From: Euleptes europaea
Lineage: Eukaryota > Chordata > Lepidosauria > Squamata > Sphaerodactylidae
NCBI RefSeq assembly: GCF_029931775.1
Contig: NC_079312.1
Span: 12,841,821-12,905,820, forward strand
Direction: 5' to 3'
DNA: 64,000 nucleotides
In this document: positions 18,768 to 30,486 of the stretch, in pieces
Position numbering within the stretch: position 1 is the stretch's first letter
Layout: each line of letters starts with the position of its first letter
Program-made: the position numbers and the translations under genes
Notes under the pieces: model-generated
Seen by the model: only the letters and a program-made list of their open reading frames with translations
Databases searched by the model: none
Told to the model about the DNA's origin: nothing

Positions 18768-19217
18768 GGTATGTTTAGCCTGAAGAGGAGAAGACTGAGA
18801 GGGGATATGATAACCATGTTCAAGTACTTGAGGGGCTGTCATATTGAGGATGGTGCCAAGTTGTTTTCTGTTGCCCAAGAAGGTCGGACCAGAACCAATG
18901 GCTTGAAATTAAATCAAAAGAGTTTCCGTCTAGACATTAGGAAGAATTTTCTAACAGCGCGGTTCCTCAGTGGAACAGGCTTCCTCGGGAGGTGGTAAGC
19001 TCTGCTTCCCTGGAGGTTTTTAACAAGAGGTTAGATGGCCATCTGTCAGCAATTCTGATTCTGTGACCTTGGGCAGATGATGAGAGGGAGGGCATTGTGG
19101 CCATCTTCTGGTCACTAGGGGTATGTGGGTGGGAGGTAGCTGTGAATTTCCTGCATTGTGCAGGGGGTTGGACTAGATGACCCTGGCGGTCCCTTCCAAC
19201 TCTATGATTCTATGAAG
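18768..19217 (+). mobile_element. CR1 LINE 3' region
   Basis: It encodes the CR1 ORF2 C-terminus (MFSLKRRRLRGDMITMFKYL) followed by the 3' UTR with TTGGACTAGATGACCCTGG and the terminal ATGATTCTATG. It is 5' truncated, with a small internal gap near 18958. Confidence 0.85.
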
Positions 19218-19632
19218 TGGCTGATCTGTGACATCGCTGTGGAAAACTGAGAAGGACAGTGAACATGGTGGTTATTTATTTTTGGTTTCTTCTTTGCCTT
19301 AGGGAGATGCCGCTTTCCGTAGATGGTGATGTTGCTCCTGTCTCCATGCCGCTCTCTTCTTGGAACGTGAAACCTTGTTGAGGGGGTTGGCTTCTTCCCA
19401 CAAAAGCGAACCTAAAAACGGCACCAGGGTTTCCAGCTGACCAGAAAACCTACAGCCCGGCCTGCTCCGCTGCCCTCAACGGTGGTTTGATCGGCGGAAA
19501 GCGACGGAGGAGGTTTTTTGCAGCATGTTGCTGAAAACAGCTGTCTCCCGCAGCTGACAGAGCAGTGAACGAAACCGAACGGTGACAATAACCAGCACGG
19601 ATTTCTCTCGAGCTCCTGTACAGAGGAGCGAA

Positions 19633-20415
19633 ATGGCTGCCTTGCAGAGGACGGAGGCAGGGCTCGGCTTCTGCGACCAGGTTCCCTTCGACCCAAACGT
19701 GCAGCCGAGGGTGAAGACCGAAGAGGCGGCTCTGTTGGTCCCCGAAACGGGGGCGGCCTCCGTAAACGCCTCTTTGTTTGCGGAGACGGAAAATGGGAGG
19801 GTGTTTCTGAAATGGGGAACACCCCCGCCGGTTAAAGTGGAGCCAAGCGAGAGGCCGTCTCGGTGCTGGGAAGCCCAATGGCAGGAGTGTCTGAAAGGCC
19901 TACAGTCTCCTCGGACAGGATGGGGATATCCTCCGCCGTTGTTCCCCGGTCCGGTAGATGACTCAGAGACCCTTCTGAAGTCCCCTTTCAAAGGGGGGGC
20001 CGACCACGGCCAGTGGGCCAAAGGAGCCTGCCGGAGCCCGCTTGAGTCAGGGCTCAATGGCGCCAACCTGGATGGTGGAGACAGGGAGGATACTGGGAAA
20101 GTGAAGGAAGAGATCCCGGAGGAGCAGCCTGTCGGCCCCGATCCGGAGTGCTGTCGCTTTAGGCAGCTGGCCTATCGCGAGGCCGAGGGCCCCCGAGCTG
20201 TTTGTGCCCGACTCTGGGAATTTTGCTATCGGTGGCTGCAGCCCGAGAGGCGCACCAAGGAGCAGATCCTGGAGCTGGTGATCTTGGAGCAGTTCCTGGC
20301 CATCCTGCCGCCGGAAATGCAGAGCTGGGTCAGGGAAGGCAGGCCAGAGACCTGCCTCCGGGCGGTGGCCCTGGCAGAGGACTTCCTGCAGAGACAGCAT
20401 GAAGAAGAGCAGCAG
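19633..20415 (+). CDS. SCAN zinc-finger protein, coding exon 1 (locus B)
   Basis: The exon encodes 261 residues from ATG 19633 to the donor CAGCAG|GTGAAG at 20415, phase 0. I chose this ATG over an in-frame one at 19582 because it begins [10 protein letters not shown] like the MA(A/E) starts of the other loci and follows a plausible 5' UTR acceptor. Residues about 173-255 are a SCAN domain ([48 protein letters not shown]), an alpha-helical dimerisation module of C2H2 factors. Before it lie VKTE, VKVE and VKEE, candidate SUMO-acceptor motifs. [14 protein letters not shown] stretch near residue 80 is a trace of the capsid-N-terminal-like region better kept in locus D. With exons 21482-21590 and 23858-24786 the spliced frame is 607 codons including the stop. 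Confidence 0.85.
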
Positions 20416-20496
20416 GTGAAGGAAACCTTTCAGAGTTCTGGGGAGAGGTTGGAGTTCGGAGGCAGAGTGTGTTTCACGCAGGGAGCTGCGGTGGTC

Positions 20497-20830
20497 TACA
20501 GCAGAACAGCAAGATTGGAGTCCAGTAGCACCTTCGAGACCAGCAAGGTTTCTAGGGTATAAGCTTCTGAGAGTCGAAGCTCCCTTGATCATATACAAGT
20601 AGGAATGGAGATCCCTGGGCCTTTATATGGAATAGAATCATAGAATCATCGAGTTGGAAGGGACCACTTCACCACCAGGGTCATCCAGTCCAGCCCCCTG
20701 CACAATGCAGGAAGTTCACAACTACCTTCCCCCTCTGCACCCCCAGTGACCCCTACTCCACGCAAAAAAGCCCCTCCAGGATCCCTGGCCAATCTGGCCT
20801 GGAGGAAGATTGCAGTGTTTCTGCAGAGGG
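20497..20830 (-). mobile_element. intron repeats: Penelope-like tail fragment, then CR1 3' end
   Basis: GAGTCCAGTAGCACCTTCGA (about 20519) belongs to the dispersed tail family. GAATCATCGAGTTGGAAGGG from about 20632 is an antisense CR1 3' end. The rest of intron 1 (20830-21480) shows no other clear element. Confidence 0.6.
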
Positions 20831-21481
20831 GAGCGGCTGAGAGAAAGTATGAGTTTTTTGTGACTGAAATGTGATCTGAACTGGGGACCCTGCAGATCAC
20901 AGCTCACTCTGTTCTTTGTTAGTCTCTCTGCCAATTCCCAACCCCTCTTAAAATGATAGAACTTAAGGTCACACAATAAAATTATGGATGTCTTACTCAG
21001 GGGGTATACGTGGTTCGCCCTTCCTTCATTTCATCCTTGCTACAGGTTAGGAGGACAAAACGATACTAACTGGCTGGAAGTCACCTGGTCAGCTTCATGG
21101 TTAGGTGGAGATTTGAACCCGGGTCCCAGTCTGCACTAGATCGGTTGGCATGCAAACAGATGAAAGCCTTTCTGTACAAAAGGTGTGATTAAGCCCATGA
21201 AATTCTGACTGCTACAAAGATGTGGGGATGGGACGGCTGCTCGTTTTGGTTGCTCTGAAGAGAGTTAATTCATTCCTGTCAACAGCCGATAGCCATGATA
21301 GCTGAACAAAAAAAAATGGAACCTCTGTATTCAGGGGCAGTATAACTTTCCTTTAACAAATGCTAAACAGGGGAAGTCCATCTCCTCCCTGTGCTGTTTG
21401 AGAGTTTCCCGGTAGCTTTTGGAGAAGGAGTGCTGGGTGGATTGACTCTTTGTTCTGATACTGCATTTTCTGCACTTTCAG

Positions 21482-21590
21482 ATTCCATTGGAAGGCACGG
21501 CTGCACATTCCGCCAAGGTGGAGCAGGATCCAGCCGATCCTGAGCTGGCTCAGTTCTGCATTGTGGTCAAGGAAGAGGACGACTCACTGG
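21482..21590 (+). CDS. SCAN zinc-finger protein, linker exon 2 (locus B)
   Basis: The exon is bounded by the acceptor CTGCACTTTCAG (ending 21481) and the donor CTGG|GTAAAT. It is 109 bp, entering in phase 0 and leaving in phase 1. It encodes IPLEGTAAHSAKVEQDP... ending VVKEEDDSLG. It is acidic, has no KRAB features, and has a VKEE motif. Size, phases and the terminal Gly match exon 2 of loci C and D, which supports the gene model. Its role is probably only a tether between SCAN and the fingers. Confidence 0.75.
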
Positions 21591-21674
21591 GTAAATTCAC
21601 TGGATGGGGGAACATTATGTTATTATTGAGGACTAGTGACTTGCAAGCTCCTTCCCTCCCTGACCCTTATTTAT

Positions 21675-21975
21675 TAAGAAGAGTTGGTTTTTATTCGCCG
21701 ACTTTCTCTACCTTTTAAGAAGAATCAAACCGGCTTTCAAACTCCTTCCTTTCCCCACAACAGGCACCTTGTGAGGTAGGTGGGGCTGAGAGAGTTCAGA
21801 GAGAACTGTGACTAGCCCAAGGTCACCCAGCTGGCTTCCTGTGTGGGAGTGGGGAAACCAATCCAGTTCTCCAGATTAGAGTCCTCCGCTTATGTGGAGG
21901 AGTGGGGAATCAAACCCAGTTCTCCAGGTCAGAGCCCACCGCTCTTAACCACTACACCACGCTGGCTCTCTTAGA
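21675..21975 (-). mobile_element. tRNA-derived SINE with duplicated head (intron 2 of locus B)
   Basis: AAGAAGAGTTGGTTTTTAT, GGCACCTTGTGAGGTAGG, CCCAAGGTCACCCAGCTGG and two head inverses (CAGTTCTCCAGATTAGAGTC and CAGTTCTCCAGGTCAGAG) are present. Confidence 0.75.
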
Positions 21976-22035
21976 GGTGTGGCTCGCCCTGTTTATGGTG
22001 TTTAATGGTAGTTCGAATCTTGAATGAGCAGTTCT

Positions 22036-22263
22036 GGCTATGGTTGCCATCCTCCAGGTGGGGCCTGGAGATCTCCTAGAATTAAAACTGATCTCCATAC
22101 TGTACAGGTCAGTTCCCCTAGAGAAAAGGGCTCCTTTGGAGGGTGCACTCTATGGCATTATGAACCACTGAGGTCCATCCCTAAACACTGTCCTCTTTAG
22201 GCCCCACCCCCGCTCGACCCCGCAAATCTCCAGGAATTTCCCAATGTGGAGTCGACAACCCTA
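22036..22263 (-). mobile_element. GTTGCC-type inverted-repeat element
   Basis: GGTTGCCATCCTCCAGGTGG to GAGTCGACAACCCT has the family body in reverse (CCCCTAGAGAAAAGGGCTCC, CTCTATGGCATTATG). Confidence 0.65.
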
Positions 22264-22330
22264 GCGCTGCTTCCTGAAAAAAGAGTTATGGCAATACCAG
22301 ATGAAGCAATAGATTCAGAGATCCTCCTGT

Positions 22331-22548
22331 CATAGAATCATAGAATGGAAGGGACCACTAGGGTCATCTAGTCCAACCCCTGCACAATGCAGGAAACTCC
22401 CAACTATTCCCCCAGTGACCCCCCCACTCCATGTCCAGAAGATGGCCAAGATGCCCTCCCTCTCATCATCTGCTTAAGGTTATAGAATCAGCATTGCTGA
22501 CAGATGGCCACCTAGCCTCTTCTTAAAAACCTCCAGAGAAGGAGCAAA
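22331..22548 (-). mobile_element. CR1 LINE 3' end
   Basis: AATCATAGAATGGAAGGGACC, GGTCATCTAGTCCAACCCC, GAAGATGGCCAAGATGCCC and CTTAAAAACCTCCAG are an antisense CR1 3' UTR. Confidence 0.8.
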
Positions 22549-22589
22549 CTGAAGGCAAAAATAGATTGGTAACGAATGTCATACCTTGC

Positions 22590-22843
22590 TGGTTCTCGTA
22601 GGTTATCCGGGCTGTGTAACCGTGGTCTTGGTCTTTTCTTTCCTGACGTTTCGCCAGCAGCTGTGGCCGGCATCTTCAGAGGAGTAACACTGAAGGACAG
22701 TCTGTCCTTCAGTGTTACTCCTCTGAAGATGCCGGCCACAGCTGCTGGCGAAACGTCAGGAAAGAAAAGACCAAGACCACGGTTACACAGCCCGGATAAC
22801 CTACGAGAACCAATGAACTCTGACCGTGAAAGCCTTCGACAAT
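22590..22843. mobile_element. Penelope-like element tail, inverted dimer
   Basis: It is flanked by an exact 14-bp duplication ATGTCATACCTTGC (22576-22589 and 22844-22857). GTTATCCGGGCTGTGTAACC and its inverse mark two opposed tails meeting at CAGTCTGTCCTTCAGTG. The right side extends about 30 bp further (GAACTCTGACCGTGAAAGCC). Confidence 0.8.
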
Positions 22844-23121
22844 ATGTCATACCTTGCCTTTCTCCCCAATGGGAACCCACCCTAGCTTACACTGTTTTCC
22901 TCCCAGGCATTATCCTCACAACAACCCTGTGAAGTAGGCCTGGCCAAGAGGCTATGTTGGGACTTGCAGTGCCACAGTGAAGGTAATCCGAGCATAGTGG
23001 CATTGATTTCTTTCTGCTGTTTGCAATGGAAGCAAAGGTTTACTCGCAAGAAGCCAAGGAAGTGCCGGCTGCAGAGACAGGGAGGGTGGGGAATATCCCC
23101 TCTGTTAAAAAAAAAGACTTC

Positions 23122-23210
23122 CCTGACAAAGTTAGGACATTTTGGAGGACTTTCATTCATAGGGTCACCATGAGTTGGAAGCGACTTGAGGGCACTTAGC
23201 ACACACACAC
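23122..23210 (+). mobile_element. RTE-BovB 3' end fragment
   Basis: TTTTGGAGGACTTTCATTCA, CACCATGAGTTGGAAGCGAC and a CA-rich tail match the sense 3' end of the BovB copies at 26961 and 63795. Confidence 0.7.
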
Positions 23211-23335
23211 ACAAAAAAACTTCCCTGACCTATCAAGAGTCTGTGTGGAGTAGTAGTTGTAATGGTGGACTAGGACTGAGGTAGGGTTCTGATTCTTCTG
23301 TGCAAATGATTTCTTCGTTATTTCTGTTAAGGGGT

Positions 23336-23849
23336 TAAGGCAGTTAAGGGGAGACATGATAGAGGTCTAGAAAATTATGCCTGTTATGGAGAGAGTGGTC
23401 AGGGAGAAGCTTTTCTCCCTCTCTCATAATACTAGAAAGCGATGTCATTGCTGAAGCTGGAGGGTGAGAGATTTAAAACCAATAAAAGGAAGTACTTCTT
23501 CACACAATGCATAGTTAAATTGTGGAACTCCCTGCCCCAGGATGTGGTGATGGCTGCCAACTTGGAAGGCTTTAAGAGGGGAATGAACATGTTCATGGAG
23601 GAGAGGGCTATCCATGGCTACTAGTCCAGATGGATAATAGTCATGATCCATACTTAATCTCTCCAGGATCAGAGGAGCCTGCCTATTATCTTAGGTGCTG
23701 TGGAACACAGGCAGGATGGTGCTGCTGCCGTCGTCTTGTTTGGGGGCTTCCTAGAGGCACCTGGTTGGCCACTGTGTGAACAGACTGCTAGACTTGATGG
23801 GCCTTGGTCTGATCCAGCAGGGCCTTTCTTATGTTCTTATGTCTCTTTT
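23336..23849 (+). mobile_element. CR1 LINE 3' region abutting exon 3 of locus B
   Basis: ORF2 C-terminal codons (FFTQCIVKLWNSLPQDVVMA) are followed by GAACACAGGCAGGATGGTGC and the end GGGCCTTTCTTATGTTCTTA. Its end lies only some 10 bp upstream of the polypyrimidine tract and acceptor used by the finger exon. Confidence 0.85.
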
Positions 23850-23856
23850 CCTCTAA

Positions 23857-24786
<930 letters not shown>

Positions 24787-24942
24787 TTTCTCAAAAAGTT
24801 ATCATTATTACTATCTTTGGTTTTCCTAACAGATGGGTCCACATTCTCAATGTAATTTTCCCTCTTCACAGAATTTCTTTTCCCCCCACTTGTATAGTGT
24901 TAACAATAATTTTAATTTTAAAAAAATCCTATCTACGATTGT

Positions 24943-24948
24943 AATAAA
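24943..24948 (+). promoter_or_regulatory. AATAAA polyadenylation signal of locus B
   Basis: AATAAA lies about 157 bp after the stop codon in a U-rich 3' UTR, and a GTGTGCC GU-rich element follows. It is the first good signal downstream. Confidence 0.5.
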
Positions 24949-25073
24949 GTGTGCCAAAAAATCCCATAGGAATTATATTTTCCTTGGCCCCAAATCACTG
25001 AGCATTATTTGAAGACAAGAATTTGCCCTTCTCATGAATCAGACTATTGGTATGTCTAACTCAGCGGGTTAGC

Positions 25074-25339
25074 GCACTTTGTATTCCCAGCGATGTATTA
25101 AGAGTTTGAAAATGTTGTAAAAAACATCGCTTTAAAAGGGTTTTTGGATATCACAGCTTATAAATGGTTGGAAGACGTCTTCACAGCTAAAGGGGCCAAA
25201 CGAAGTGCGAACAGTATTTTTTATAACTTTTTCAATCTCTTAATACATCGGTGGGAATACATAGAAAGTGCGAACAGTATTTTTTAAAACATTTTCAAAC
25301 TCTTAATACATCGCTGGGAATACAAGTTCGGTAACCCCC
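25074..25339. mobile_element. 63-bp-unit DNA transposon, short complete copy
   Basis: The ends GCGGGTTAGCGCACTTTGTA and AAGTTCGGTAACCCCC are bounded by the 3-bp duplication TCA (25071-25073 and 25340-25342). The interior has CATCGCTTTAAAAGGG, ATAAATGGTTGGAAGACG and two tandem units. Confidence 0.75.
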
Positions 25340-25340
25340 T

Positions 25341-25480
25341 CAGTGTTTCAGAGAGTAGCTGTGTTGATCTGCAGTAGCATCTTAGAGACCACCAAGATTT
25401 CCAAGGTATGAGCTTTCAAGAGTCAAAGCTCTGGTGAAGGAAGCTTTGACTCTCAAAAGCTCGTAGCCCAAAAATCTTCC
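25341..25480. mobile_element. variant Penelope-like tail, inverted pair
   Basis: GTATGAGCTTTCAAGAGTC is answered by GACTCTCAAAAGCTCGTAG across a GGTGAAGGAAGC centre. The left side extends into GCAGTAGCATCTTAGAGACC. Confidence 0.5.
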
Positions 25481-26689
25481 AGTGAGTATCACAACTGAGT
25501 GGGGATTTGAACCTGGGTCTTCCAGTACTCAAGGCCAGCATGTAAGCAGTTGGACCCTTCCTCCCACTAAGGGGTGCCATGGAGGCACGGGGGCCAAAGA
25601 CTGGCATAAGAGCAAGACACTGCTCCCCACAAAATGGCTACCTCTCAAGAGAGTTTTGGGATCCACCTTGTGTGTCAGGAAGGAGGTTGGCCAGTGAACT
25701 TTTCCCCTGGCCCGAAGGTGTGCCTGGCTGGACGATGGGGCTAGTTAATCTCCATAAGGTGTTGCCGTAAGGTGATTTAATCAGCACTCCGAACAGACCG
25801 TTGCTCACCCTGTCTGCACCCATCCCAGCAAGCAATCAGTATTCAAGAGAATAGTCCAGGCATCCTCTTGGGTCCTGATTACTCATCAAGCCTCTCCTAT
25901 CTTTTCCTTCAGACCCCTATAAAGAGTTCAATTCTTTGTCTCTGGTTTCCTGCCAGCTTACCTCATACCACTTCAGGACCCATTTTGGGGTATGAATATT
26001 AGTCCTTCCATAGTGTGTGTGTGTTTCTGGATCCGTGCATGCACCCTTACCTGCACGAGGGCTCTTTCCTTTGCTCCTGGAAACTTTGGTCATTTTCCTC
26101 TTCAGTGCTGCTTTGCCTGGACGTCCCTTCAAGACTGGTAACTATTGCTTATCCCTAAAACCCTATCCAACTTCCACCGTTTTCTCTTAGTTAGCTCTTG
26201 TGTAATTCGTGTGTGTATGTTCATTGCTTGAAAGTATATTTCTTGTTTTTGTTTTTATTCTGTAATAAAATCCATTTCAATTATACAGCTACCTGCTCAT
26301 TTGAGAGTTTTCACCCAGGATTTTACTGGTATACGTATGTTATTGATCCCAGTTACCCCTCTCTCGCTCTCGATCTCCCCAGCTCATTCCCCCAACTTAA
26401 GCAGAGACTGCCTACTGAGGGTAATAAGCATTAGTTGAAAGACAACCTGAAGGAGGAAGGAGAAAAGATGAGATCCCAGGCCCTCTCCCAATGACCTTCT
26501 CACTAGCTGCTTTGCCTACAAGCCAGGCGAAACAATCCTTGAAATACCATAAATTTATTTAGAACATAGTTTTGCTAAGCCAGAGCCATTTCACACAAAG
26601 GCTTAAGCAACAGCATGTGAGCCTTAACCTGTTCCTAAAACCTGTAAATAAAAAGGAAATATCTCTCTGTCTCAGAACCTGAAAATATT
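25481..26689 (+). other. unassigned intergenic block, part possibly an old LTR
   Basis: From about 25850 to 26430 the sequence is T-rich and pyrimidine-rich with one AATAAA near 26264, followed by a region ending in a CTCGCTCTCGATCTCCCC run. This looks like an LTR of a degraded element, but no paired ends or target duplication were found. The remainder has no recognised gene or repeat. Confidence 0.2.
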
Positions 26690-27235
26690 TTTCAGAATGG
26701 AGCAGGTGCAGAGGAGAGCAACGGGGATGATCAGGGGCCTGGAGACCAAGCCCTGCGAGGAAAGGCTGAGGGAGTTGGGAATGTTTACTCTGGAGAAGAG
26801 GTTGAGGAAGGCCATGATTGCTCTCTTTAAGTATTTGAAGGCCTGTCACTTAGAGGCGGGCAGGGAGCTGTTCCTGTTGGCAGCAGAGGATAGGACTTGT
26901 AATAATGGGTTTAAATTATGGGTGGAAAGGTACCGGCTGAATATTAGGGGGGTAAATTACTGGAAAAGACAGTCATGCTAGGAAAAGTTGAGGGCAGCAG
27001 GAAAAGAGGAAGACCCAACAAGAGATGGATTGACTCAATAAAGGAAGCCACAGCCTTCAATTTGCAAGATCTGAGCAAGGCTTTCAAAGATAGGACATTT
27101 TGGAGGACTTTCATTCATAGGGTCGCCATGAGTCGGAAGCGACTTGACGGCACTTAACACACAAATTACAGAAGGAGTTGTTCAACAGTAGAATCGGCTG
27201 CCTAGAGAGGTGGTGAGCTCCCCCTGACTGGGTTG
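26690..27235 (+). mobile_element. CR1 LINE ORF2 C-terminus, split by BovB
   Basis: MEQVQRRATGMIRGLETKPC and MFTLEKRLRKAMIALFKYLK are typical CR1 ORF2 C-terminal sequence. After the BovB insertion the CR1 continues with CTAGAGAGGTGGTGAGCTCC. Confidence 0.8.
26961..27162 (+). mobile_element. RTE-BovB 3' end, 5'-truncated
   Basis: It encodes MLGKVEGSRKRGRPNKRWID and HRVAMSRKRLDGT, the BovB ORF2 C-terminus, and ends in a CA-rich tail. It is bounded by AAATTAC (26954-26960 and 27163-27169) inside a CR1. Confidence 0.8.
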
Positions 27236-28027
27236 GGCTGGGTTGTCATCCATACGACGATAACGTTCAGGGTTATCTGTTGATGGATGGCCAGCTGGAT
27301 GCCGCCCGAGACACACTGGCCTGGTGGATGGAGGCTGTGACTAAATGGTTGAAACAGAGTTGACTGGAACTAAATCCATCGAAGACGGAGGTCCTGCGGC
27401 TGGGTCAGGGAGAACCAGATGCGGTGCACCCGCTCCTGACAGTGCGGTTAAATTGTGGAACTCCCTGCCCCAGGATGTGGTGACGGCTGCCAACCTGGAA
27501 GGCTTTAAGAGGAGAGTGGACATGTTCATGGAGGAGAGAGCTACCCATGGCTACTTGTCAAAATGAATACTAGACATGATGATTACCTGTCCTCTCCAGG
27601 ATCAGAGGAGCAGGCCTATTATATTAGGTGCTGTGGAACACAGGCAGGATGGTGCTGCTGCAGTTGTCTTATTTGTGGGCTTCTTAGAGGCACCTGGTTG
27701 GCCACAGTGTGAACAGACTGCTGGACTTGATGGGCCTTGGTCTGGTCCAGCAGGGCCTTTCTTATGTTCTTATGACTCTTGATGGTGTGCAATTGATACC
27801 TGAGTCTGCCATTAAGAGTCTGGGTGTGATTCTGGATGCCTTGTCATTGGAGGCATAGGTCACAGCCATAGCCAAGGCAGCCTTCTACCATCTCTGCCAG
27901 GCTATCTTTCCTGCCATGACCTACCCACAGAGATCCACGCAACAATCACCTCCATGCTAGATTTCTGTAACTCACTCTATGTGGGGCTGCCCTTGAGACT
28001 GATCCAGAAACTCCATCTGGTCCAGAA
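27236..28027 (+). mobile_element. L2-like LINE RT fragment, split by a CR1 (27441-27775)
   Basis: The first part (to about 27440) parallels 33440-33620 (the GGATGGCCAGCTGGATGCC and CTAAATCCATCGAAGACGG blocks). The second part (27776-28027) continues the same element (TCTTGATGGTGTGCAATTG, GCTAGATTTCTGTAACTC). The CR1 between them ends GGCCTTTCTTATGTTCTTAT. Frames are broken. Confidence 0.65.
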
Positions 28028-28332
28028 TGAAGAAGAAGAGTTGGTTTTTATATGCCGACTTTCTCTACCACTTAAGGAAGAATCAAACCAGCTTACAATC
28101 ACCTTCCCTTCCCCTCCCCACAACAGACACCCTGTGAGGTAGGTGGGGCTGAGAGAGCTGTGACTAGCCCAAGGTCACCCAGCTGGCTTCGTGTGTAGGA
28201 ATGGGGAAACCAATCCAGTTCACCAGATTAGCCTCCGCTGCTCTTGTGGAAGACTGGGGAATCAAACCTGGTTCTCCAAATCAGAGTCCACCGCTCCAAA
28301 CCATTGCTCTCAACCACTTCACCACGCTGGAA
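28028..28332 (-). mobile_element. tRNA-derived SINE with duplicated head
   Basis: GAAGAAGAGTTGGTTTTTAT, CACCCTGTGAGGTAGGTGG, CACCCAGCTGGCTTCGTG and inverse heads up to CACTTCACCACGCTGG show a complete antisense copy. Confidence 0.8.
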
Positions 28333-28526
28333 TAAAGGGAGGAAGAATTCCAGTCTTTTACCTGGCGATCACACGCTACAGCAAAAAATATACCAAGGTG
28401 ACAAGAGGAATGAGCACATTGCAGGCAGGGAGATTTTTACTGAAGAATCAGTTGTTAATATTCAACTGAACAGCCCCTTCCCAAATATAACAGCAGAATG
28501 GAAACAGGGAAGCCCACTGCAGTAGA

Positions 28527-28712
28527 GCCGAGATGTCAAACATACAGCCTGGGGGCCAGATCCAGCCCCTTGAGCGCTCTTATCCGGCCCGGGAGCCAGC
28601 CGAGGCAGCCGCCACCACCCTCGGATCTGGGCTGGCAAAGCATGGCCCGGCCCCACCAAGTGACATTTATGTTATATCCGGCCCTCATAACAAATGAGTT
28701 CAACACCCTGGT
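28527..28712. mobile_element. hAT-type non-autonomous element, GC-rich
   Basis: GATGTCAAACATACAGCC at the left and GAGTTCAACACCCTG at the right form degraded inverted ends. The flanks CAGTAGAG and GTGTAGAG share six of eight bases. 28335-28526 has no recognised feature. Confidence 0.5.
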
Positions 28713-28724
28713 GTAGAGTTTTCA

Positions 28725-28875
28725 AGGCAAGGGACAAACAAGAGGTGCCTGCTTCTGTGTAGCAACCCTGGATGTCCTTGGTGGTCTCTTATCCAAGTAC
28801 TAACCACGTTAGTACTCCCGAGATTTGATGCCATCCGGCTAGCCTGGGCCATCCAGGTCAGGCTGAAGCCCACTT
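28725..28875 (-). mobile_element. 5S rRNA-derived SINE segment
   Basis: TTTTCAAGGCAAGGGACAAAC, GGTGGTCTCTTATCCAAGTA and GCTAGCCTGGGCCATCCAGG are the antisense 5S-derived SINE. Confidence 0.65.
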
Positions 28876-29094
28876 AGTCCTAGCTTATAATGTAGACCAG
28901 GAACCAGCCTCCCCTCAGGGGGGCTATTAGTTCTGTCAACCTGTCGAACACCAGAGTAAAACAAGGGGTTAACAGCCTCTGTCACAATGTGGGACAGGTA
29001 TTTGGGGGGCAAGGTTGGGGTACCAAGGCTTTAGTCAACTATCTCACCCCCACCTCTTGTCTCAGCTACCCTCCATCCAAACTAGTTTGTTCAT

Positions 29095-29580
29095 ATATTT
29101 ATTAAAGCATTTATATCCCACCTTTCCTTGTGGTTGGCTTACAATAATAGTGAAGGACCTTTTCAGTTAAAACCAGAAAATAAAATAGTAAACCCAACAT
29201 CTTTCCCCTCTTCCTTAAAAGATGGCTGCCGTTCAAACCCCCTCAAAAACCCTGGCCCGCCGGCAGGGCTTGTAGTGCCTCCTGAAGATCTCCAAGGAGG
29301 GGTCACCCCTCACCTCTTCAGTCCATCCCCAGTTGCTAACCAAGAGATCCTAGCTAACTGGGGTTTATTTATTTATTTGACTCTTATGCCCCCCTTTCCT
29401 GACCAGGTCAGGCTCAGAGCGGCTCACAAGCACTTTCAACACAATTAAAACAATCGTAATTTACAATTAAAACTATTACATACTAAAAAAAAAATCCAGG
29501 CGCCCTCAAACCAATAACCAGCACAAAATAGCAATAGCAGAAAACTATACAGAGCGTGTGCGTTTTACATCAAAGGGGCT
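29095..29580 (-). mobile_element. LINE-type 3' tails, two antisense copies
   Basis: TATTTATTAAAGCATTTATATCCCACC (split here as two blocks) and TTTATTTATTTATTTGACTC with TCAGGCTCAGAGCGGC are heads of a common tail family also seen at 55560. 28876-29094 is unassigned. Confidence 0.45.
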
Positions 29581-29690
29581 AAACCTATTCCAAGAGAAAA
29601 AGAATTAAGAAAACATTCAGCAAATAATGAACGGACGGGAAGCTGGCAAGATAGGGACTGTCACTGGCTTCAACCATTTGCCTGGCGGAT

Positions 29691-29848
29691 AGGGTTGCGA
29701 ACCTCCAGGTACCAGCTGGAGATATCCTGCTATTACATGTGATCTGCAGCCGACAGCGATCAGTTCCCCTGGAGAAAATGGCCACTTTGGCCATTGGACT
29801 CTATGGCATCGAAGTCCCTCCCCTCTCCAAACCCCGCTCTCCTCAAGC
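29691..29848 (-). mobile_element. GTTGCC-type element, truncated
   Basis: AGGGTTGCGAACCTCCAGG and the reverse body (TTCCCCTGGAGAAAATGGCC, GGACTCTATGGCATC) are present. The other terminal repeat is missing. Confidence 0.65.
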
Positions 29849-29887
29849 TCCTCAAGCTGGCAGAACAGCTCGGTTTTACAGGCCCTG

Positions 29888-29976
29888 CATAAGAACATAA
29901 GAAAGGCCCTGCTGGATCAGACCACGGCCCATCAAGTCCAGCAGTCTGTTCACACAGTGGCCAGACTGCAGAACGG
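29888..29976 (-). mobile_element. CR1 3' terminal fragment
   Basis: AAGAACATAAGAAAGGCCC, GGCCCATCAAGTCCAGCAG and TCTGTTCACACAGTGGCC are the antisense 3' end of the CR1 subfamily seen at 23336. An unclassified repeat follows to about 30092. Confidence 0.75.
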
Positions 29977-30092
29977 TTTCATGTCCCACAGGGCCTGGAT
30001 CTCACTTGACATAGCATTCCACCAGGCCAGGACCAGAGCCAAAAAGGCCCTGGGCCTGGTTGGGGTCAGACGGATACTTTTCAGGGCAGGGA

Positions 30093-30400
30093 AGAAGAAG
30101 AAGAGTTGTTTTTATATGCCAACTTTCTCTCCCGCTTAAAGAAGAATCAAACCAGCTTACAATCACCTTCCTTTCCCCTCCCCACCACAGACACCCTGTG
30201 AGGTAGGTGGGGTTGAGAGACCGTGACTAACCCAAGGTCACTCAGCTGGCTTCGTGGGTGAGAATGGGGAAACCAACCCAGTTCACCAGATTAGCCTCTG
30301 CCGCTCATGTGGAGGAGCGGGGGATCGAACCCGGTTCTCTGGGTCAGAGTCTACCGCTCCAAACCACCGCTCTTAACCACTACACCATGCTGGCTCTCCA
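30093..30400 (-). mobile_element. tRNA-derived SINE with duplicated head
   Basis: GAAGAAGAAGAGTTGTTTTT, CCCTGTGAGGTAGGTGGGG and CTCTTAACCACTACACCATG mark a complete antisense copy. Confidence 0.8.
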
Positions 30401-30486
30401 CCAGTAAGTTGTCTCCAGCTGAGGGAAGTGTTCATTGGGGGGATATAGCTAAAAATGTCCAAAACTCCAGTCCTTGCAAGAACCTT